Shown here piece after piece: positions 60,242 to 64,000 of a DNA stretch of 64,000 nucleotides (position 1 is the stretch's first letter; each line of letters starts with the position of its first letter). The notes beneath the pieces are model-generated. The model made no database searches. It was given only the letters and a program-made list of their open reading frames with translations, and had not been told where the DNA came from. Source of the DNA: Streptomyces sp. R33 (GTDB lineage: Bacteria; Actinomycetota; Actinomycetes; Streptomycetales; Streptomycetaceae); the NCBI RefSeq assembly GCF_041200175.1, contig NZ_CP165727.1, positions 1,488,001 through 1,552,000 on the forward strand. The letters are read 5' to 3'. Made by a program: the position numbers and the translations under genes.

Positions 60242-61072
60242 ATGCCGCACCTCCGGCTGGCCCCGCCGGCCCCCACGCAGCCCGGTGTCCTCCTGCCCGC
60301 GCGTGACCTGGCGGTCGCATGGATCCTGATGGTCCTGCTGGCCGCCCTGGCGTGGGTGCTCACCATCGGGCAGTCCCGCCACATGGGGATGGAGCCCGGC
60401 ACCATGGGCCTGGCGCTGCCCCTCTTCCTGCTGCTGTGGGTGGTCATGATGGCGGCGATGATGCTGCCGTCCGTCGCACCCGTGGCCATCACCTGGGTAC
60501 GCGGGATCAACCGCCGTTCGGCCGGACCCGCCCGTGCCCTGCGGATCGCCGAATTCGTCAGCGGCTATCTCCTCGCCTGGACCGCCTTCGGGCTGGTCGC
60601 GTACGGCGCCCTGGCCGTGACCGGACACCTCGTGGACCGCGACCCCACGACGGGCCGCTGGATCGGCGCCGCCGTGTTCCTCCTCGCGGCGGCCCAGCAG
60701 TTCGGGCCACTGAAGCGAATCTGCCTGCGGCACTGCCGCAACCCGATGTTCCAGCTGCTCCAGTACTCGCGCTTCCGGCCCTGGGCGAAGGACCTGCGGG
60801 TGGGCGCGCACCACGGGCTCTACTGCGTCGGATGCTGCTGGGGTCTGATGTTGGTCCTGATTCCCCTCGGCGTCATGAACGTGGCCGCGATGGCCGCACT
60901 GGCGGCCGTCATCTTCCTGGAGAAGCTGTGGCGGCAGGGACCCTGGCTGACCTGGGCCGTCGGCCTCGCGTTCCTCATCCTGGCCGTACTCGCCCCCTTC
61001 CAGGACTGGCTCTTGCCCGGCCTGGACCCATCGGGTCCGCCCATGGAGCAGATGACCGGGTGGACAGGATGA
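60242..61072 (+). CDS. DUF2182 membrane protein
   Basis: The 276-residue protein has about seven helices and the DUF2182 patterns: MGLALPLFLLLWVVMMAAMM, YLLAWTAFGLVAYGAL, and the cysteine-bearing loop LKRICLRHC followed by GLYCVGCCWGLMLVLIPLGV. Function is not established. DUF2182 genes are commonly paired with DUF1326 genes, and one lies convergent just downstream. GGGAGG lies 7 bases before the ATG. The repeated cysteines in the C-terminal half could bind a metal. Confidence 0.88.
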   Translation: MPHLRLAPPAPTQPGVLLPARDLAVAWILMVLLAALAWVLTIGQSRHMGMEPGTMGLALPLFLLLWVVMMAAMMLPSVAPVAITWVRGINRRSAGPARALRIAEFVSGYLLAWTAFGLVAYGALAVTGHLVDRDPTTGRWIGAAVFLLAAAQQFGPLKRICLRHCRNPMFQLLQYSRFRPWAKDLRVGAHHGLYCVGCCWGLMLVLIPLGVMNVAAMAALAAVIFLEKLWRQGPWLTWAVGLAFLILAVLAPFQDWLLPGLDPSGPPMEQMTGWTG

Positions 61073-61125
61073 GAGGTCGCCGTGCCCTCCCGCATTCAAA
61101 CGAAAGCAACTGTTGCGCGCCTGAC

Positions 61126-61749
61126 TCAACCCCGTCCGGTGGGCGCGCCCTCGGGCTGTTCGCTTGAGAAGACGTAATCGGATACCTCGCCATACGCACC
61201 CTCGAACGACAGCCCGAATGCATTTGAACTGCCGGCGGTGCGGCCCAGAGTGAATTCCGGAGCGAACCCGAACATCGCGTTCTTCATCGTCGTGGGCCCG
61301 CCATCGGGCCCCCTCAGGGGTTCGAATTCCAGCTCGGTCTTCCCTCCGACGCTCAGCCGGGGCTTCTCTCCGTCGGTCAGGGAGACGCTCGCCCGCTCCA
61401 CGCCCAGATTCTCGCCGTAGAACTGCGAGAGTTCACCGAACGCACCACCCTCGCTCCCGGACACGATGCGCGTCACCGCATCCGTCTGTTCGTCGGTGGC
61501 CCCCTCGTCGATGACCAGGCCGACCTTCCAGTTGCCGGAGGTCAGGTTGGAGGGGAAGTGGTTGTAGAGGACGAAATCCACCCCGGACAGGTTCACATCG
61601 TCCAAGCGCCCTTCTTCCACATGGAAGGCGGCGCACCCGAGGCATTCCTCAAGCCCCTGCGGGTCGTGCGGCATCGCATCGACGGCGCAGCCGCACACCA
61701 CCGCACACGAGCAACCGGCCAGGTAATTGCCGGAGATACTCCACGTCAT
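61126..61749 (-). CDS. DUF1326-domain protein
   Basis: The 207-residue soluble protein has the DUF1326 head WSISGNYLAGCSCAVVCGCA and CLGCAAFHVEEGRLDDVNLS, with several conserved cysteines near the N-terminus. The head resembles metal-binding or redox sites, but the reaction is unknown. GGGAG lies 5 bases before the ATG. It faces the DUF2182 gene with 53 bases between stops. The pair is widespread in actinobacteria, so they probably act together. Confidence 0.9.
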   Translation of the reverse strand: MTWSISGNYLAGCSCAVVCGCAVDAMPHDPQGLEECLGCAAFHVEEGRLDDVNLSGVDFVLYNHFPSNLTSGNWKVGLVIDEGATDEQTDAVTRIVSGSEGGAFGELSQFYGENLGVERASVSLTDGEKPRLSVGGKTELEFEPLRGPDGGPTTMKNAMFGFAPEFTLGRTAGSSNAFGLSFEGAYGEVSDYVFSSEQPEGAPTGRG

Positions 61750-62247
61750 GACTACTCCCGATCGCTTGACAATTGCCGTCGTCCGACATCGCGGGCGACG
61801 CCGGCATCGAATGCGACGGGTGGGGAGCGCGCGGCCGGCGGAGCAAACACACCGGAACACAGAGACGCGCATCTGCTCCGGGCAACGGCGGCATGAGGCG
61901 CCCCGCTGCCCTGCCGTGCGACGCAAGTCTCCATGGCCGACCGACTCCACGGCAGATGTCCAGCCCCCGGGAGTTCATCTCCTTCAAGGCTAGACGCGCC
62001 CGCCGAGGGTGTACAGGTTCCCGCCGCACGCCCGGACCGGTGCCCACCCGATGGCCGCGCTCGGGGGAAACCCGCGACCCGCTGCTCGGTACAACGCGTT
62101 GTACCGAGCAGCGTCCGGCTTCGAACTCATGGGAAAGCACGGAGCCGCGAAATCGGGTTCCGGGAGCCCCTGCCGCGGGCCCCTCCGGAAGGATCTCCGC
62201 GAGGCGTCAGCTTCGCTCCGGCTGGCCTCGGGCCGATCGGACCGATC
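61750..62247. other. Gene-free boundary segment
   Basis: About 500 bases with no supported gene on either strand. The only strong element is the 32-bp palindrome at 62081-62112. Short frames here have no family match and codon patterns unlike neighbours. Confidence 0.5.
62081..62112. promoter_or_regulatory. Perfect 32-bp palindrome, orphan operator
   Basis: GCTGCTCGGTACAACG (62081-62096) is followed at once by its exact reverse complement (62097-62112). The core GTACAACGCGTTGTAC looks like TetR/AcrR-type operators. No regulator gene is adjacent, so it is probably left from a lost regulator-target pair, or is a site for an unlinked regulator. Confidence 0.75.
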
Positions 62248-62261
62248 TTAAAACATGCAGG

Positions 62262-62442
62262 TCAGCGCACCCGTCCGCGCGCCTTCAGCGGCCCCGGCGG
62301 GAGCGGCGGAGCGGGGATCGGGGGGCCGTCGTAGCCCTTCACTTCGCCCGTAGCGGGTGCCCTCCATCCAGTCCTTGCGGGCTTGTACGATCTCCTCGTT
62401 GCTGCGCCCGATCCAGTTCCAGAACATCTCGGTGCAGCACAA
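62262..62442 (-). pseudogene. Pirin C-terminal remnant with frameshift
   Basis: The reverse strand reads MFWNWIGRSNEEIVQARKDW then MEGTR, the C-terminal part of pirin-family proteins. After one extra G in the CTACGGGCGAAG run, the natural ending GEVKGYDGPPIPAPPLPPG continues in another frame to a stop at 62262. Everything N-terminal is missing from about 62440, where the integrase leader region begins. Confidence 0.75.
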
Positions 62443-62521
62443 CGTTTTCGCAGGTCAAATGGGTTCCGGATCGCTGACGGTCAGCAAACTGTCAGCATCG
62501 GAATCCGAGGAGGCCTCAGCG

Positions 62522-63676
62522 ATGGCCGCCAAGACGCTCCCACGAGGCATGGGCAGCTTCTTCAAGGAGTGCGAGCACTCCCCCTCCCGGTGGGCCAAGT
62601 GCCCCCACCCCTACAAGGTCCGCTACAGGAACGCCGGCGGCAGACAGGCCGAGGAGTCGGGGTTCGCCACCGAGGACGAGGCGATCAACCGTTTGACCAC
62701 TCTCTACAAGGCCAGGAAGGCCGCTCCGAGGCAAAACGCCAAGGCCGAGCGCATCGCGGAGTACGGTCCCATGCAGCTGCGGGAGTACACGGCGGAGTGG
62801 AAGGACGGCCAGCGACACCTGGCGCCGGCGTCCCTCAGTCACCTGGACTCGCTCCTGCAGCACCACATCTTCCCGGCCCTCGGCAGCCGCAGGATGAGCA
62901 GCTTCGACCACAAGGTCGTCGACGGGTTCATCCGCACCATGGAGCGGAACGGTGTCGGCCTGGCAGCCCAGTCCAATGCCTACGACAAGTTGAAGGCGAT
63001 CCTCCTCGACGCACATCGCCTGGGACTCTTTGACGACAACCCGCTCTCGGGAGTCAAGCCTCCCCAGTACGACCCCAAGCGCGCCGTGATCCCCTCCCCG
63101 GAGCAACTCCAGGCCGTTCGCGTCGCAGGCGACGACACCCTGATGCTCCTGGTGGACCTGATGAGCGGCTGCGGCCTCCGCAACGGCGAAGCGGCCGCAG
63201 TCAATCTCCGGAACCTCGTGGCCGACGACGTCTACCGCGTGACGGAGCAGGTCAACCAGACCACGAAGACCTACGACCGCCTGAAGCACCGGAAGACTGG
63301 CGAGTACCGCGACGTCCCGCTGCCAGCAAGGACGAGAAACACCATCGAGTGGTACGCCGATACGTACGGCAACGTCGACGGCTACCTGCTTCGCCACCCC
63401 CGTGACCCCACACGGCCTTTCCAGCCCTACCTGCTGCAGAACCAATGGCAGCGAATGAAACGACGGGGCGATCTCGACATACCCGACGGCATGGTCATCT
63501 ACAGCATGCGCCACTTCTTCGCGTCGAACTGCCTAAGTCACGGCATTGCAATCACGGATGTAGCCGAGTGGATGGGGCACAAAAGCATCGAGATCACCTT
63601 CAAGACCTACCGACACCTCATGCCCGGCACCCTCGGACAAGCCGCCAAGCTCCTCGACCTTGGCCTGGCAGCTTGA
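62522..63676 (+). CDS. Tyrosine recombinase/integrase
   Basis: The 384-residue protein has an N-terminal Arm-type region with CEHSPSRWAKCPHPYKVRYR, a SAM-like core-binding domain (APASLSHLDSLLQHHIFPAL) and a catalytic domain. Catalytic residues are Arg220 (GCGLRNGE), Arg330 in YSMRHFFASN with Tyr327 where His is usual, His353 (MGHKSIEIT) and nucleophile Tyr363 (KTYRHL). This is the actinomycete integrative-element integrase class. GAGGAGG lies 8 bases before the ATG. No excisionase is seen next to it, and no att repeats were recognised. Confidence 0.93.
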   Translation: MAAKTLPRGMGSFFKECEHSPSRWAKCPHPYKVRYRNAGGRQAEESGFATEDEAINRLTTLYKARKAAPRQNAKAERIAEYGPMQLREYTAEWKDGQRHLAPASLSHLDSLLQHHIFPALGSRRMSSFDHKVVDGFIRTMERNGVGLAAQSNAYDKLKAILLDAHRLGLFDDNPLSGVKPPQYDPKRAVIPSPEQLQAVRVAGDDTLMLLVDLMSGCGLRNGEAAAVNLRNLVADDVYRVTEQVNQTTKTYDRLKHRKTGEYRDVPLPARTRNTIEWYADTYGNVDGYLLRHPRDPTRPFQPYLLQNQWQRMKRRGDLDIPDGMVIYSMRHFFASNCLSHGIAITDVAEWMGHKSIEITFKTYRHLMPGTLGQAAKLLDLGLAA

Positions 63677-63836
63677 ACTCACAACCGGGCTGGCCTACGG
63701 AAACAGACCTGCAGACTGGCGCTCCGGCCACAGGAGAGCGCTGGTGACGTCGTTCGCATCCGCTGTACTCGTTCTGCGGTGGAAGCCGAAGCCGGTGACT
63801 TCCACTTCCCGAGGGCCGAGGTGGGGCCGTGGCCGG

Positions 63837-64000
63837 TTATTGCGGCGCGAGGTCGGGTTCGGAAGGGCCGGAGGGCAGCGGGACGGGGGGTTTGTCGCCG
63901 ATGCGTTCCCACCACAGGCCGGCACGGTCTCGGAAGTGAACCATGAGCTCCTGGTCCGTGGAGCCCTGCGGGAGGAACCCTTCGTATCCCTCGCCGTCGC
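63837..64000 (-). CDS. Hypothetical protein, C-terminal part only
   Basis: The reverse strand from the right edge reads ...GEGYEGFLPQGSTDQELMVH then FRDRAGLWWERIGDKPPVPL and stops at 63837. The frame is open to the window end and has strong GC3 bias, so it is likely the end of a real gene, but I recognise no family. It is convergent with the integrase. Confidence 0.5.
   Translation of the reverse strand, partial: DGEGYEGFLPQGSTDQELMVHFRDRAGLWWERIGDKPPVPLPSGPSEPDLAPQ

Noticed and set aside
61649..62477. Overlapping short frames in the boundary segment
   Set aside because: No family match, ribosome site or codon bias; considered noncoding.
1..64000. CRISPR arrays, tRNA or rRNA genes, intact IS elements
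   Set aside because: No regular spaced repeats, no cloverleaf or CCA-like ends, and no transposase pattern were recognised by eye in either strand.

Overview
The window looks like a stretch of Streptomyces (or close Streptomycetaceae) chromosome. It has very high GC, frequent GTG and TTG starts behind GGAGG-type ribosome sites, many four-base ATGA/GTGA overlaps, a SARP regulator, a Sfp-type phosphopantetheinyl transferase and a rare TTA (bldA) codon. No rRNA, tRNA, CRISPR array or intact insertion sequence was seen.

Region 1 (1-15300) is a specialised-metabolite segment. An aldo/keto reductase runs off the left edge. A minus-strand ACP-KS-chain length factor operon faces a plus-strand KASIII-like acyltransferase and a ketoreductase. 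A NarL-type two-component pair follows, then an XRE / ImmA-type peptidase / seven-helix membrane protein trio, a coupled DUF1611-gluconolactonase pair, an FAD hydroxylase, a SARP and a phosphopantetheinyl transferase. Together these could make and regulate a small reduced type II polyketide, although no dehydratase is present in the window.

Region 2 (14600-29650) is physiological. It holds a MerR regulator with its operator and a YhgE/Pip-like exporter, a CopC-CopD fusion, and a sugar-phosphate set (gnd, zwf, beta-phosphoglucomutase-like HAD, GH65 disaccharide phosphorylase) able to turn an alpha-linked disaccharide into NADPH and pentose phosphate. A PAS-LuxR regulator is divergent from a P450-reductase fusion (CYP102 type), and a TetR gene follows.

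Region 3 (29700-41530) contains a TetR-controlled SDR and a complete L-arabinose regulon: araD, a LacI regulator, a four-gene ABC importer, araB and araA. Four copies of one palindrome (TTGTGARCGYTAACAA type) lie in its two divergent promoters.

Region 4 (41650-62500) is an accessory metal and antibiotic resistance region. It carries rifampin ADP-ribosyltransferase, DUF899, a cupredoxin-P1B ATPase-YHS fusion, a Csp copper-storage protein, a TauE exporter, DUF6153 and DUF305. A TetR/methyltransferase pair with twin palindromes follows. The arsenic block has ArsR, ArsN1-like acetyltransferase, two flavoproteins, MFS, ArsO, aquaporin, a second ArsR and ArsC, followed by DUF2182 and DUF1326. It is littered with truncated genes (SGNH esterase, BNR glycosylhydrolase, TehB-like methyltransferase, MerR, arsC, P-type ATPase, pirin), which points to repeated insertion and deletion. 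A tyrosine recombinase at 62522-63676 marks the right boundary, next to a 32-bp perfect orphan palindrome and the pirin remnant.
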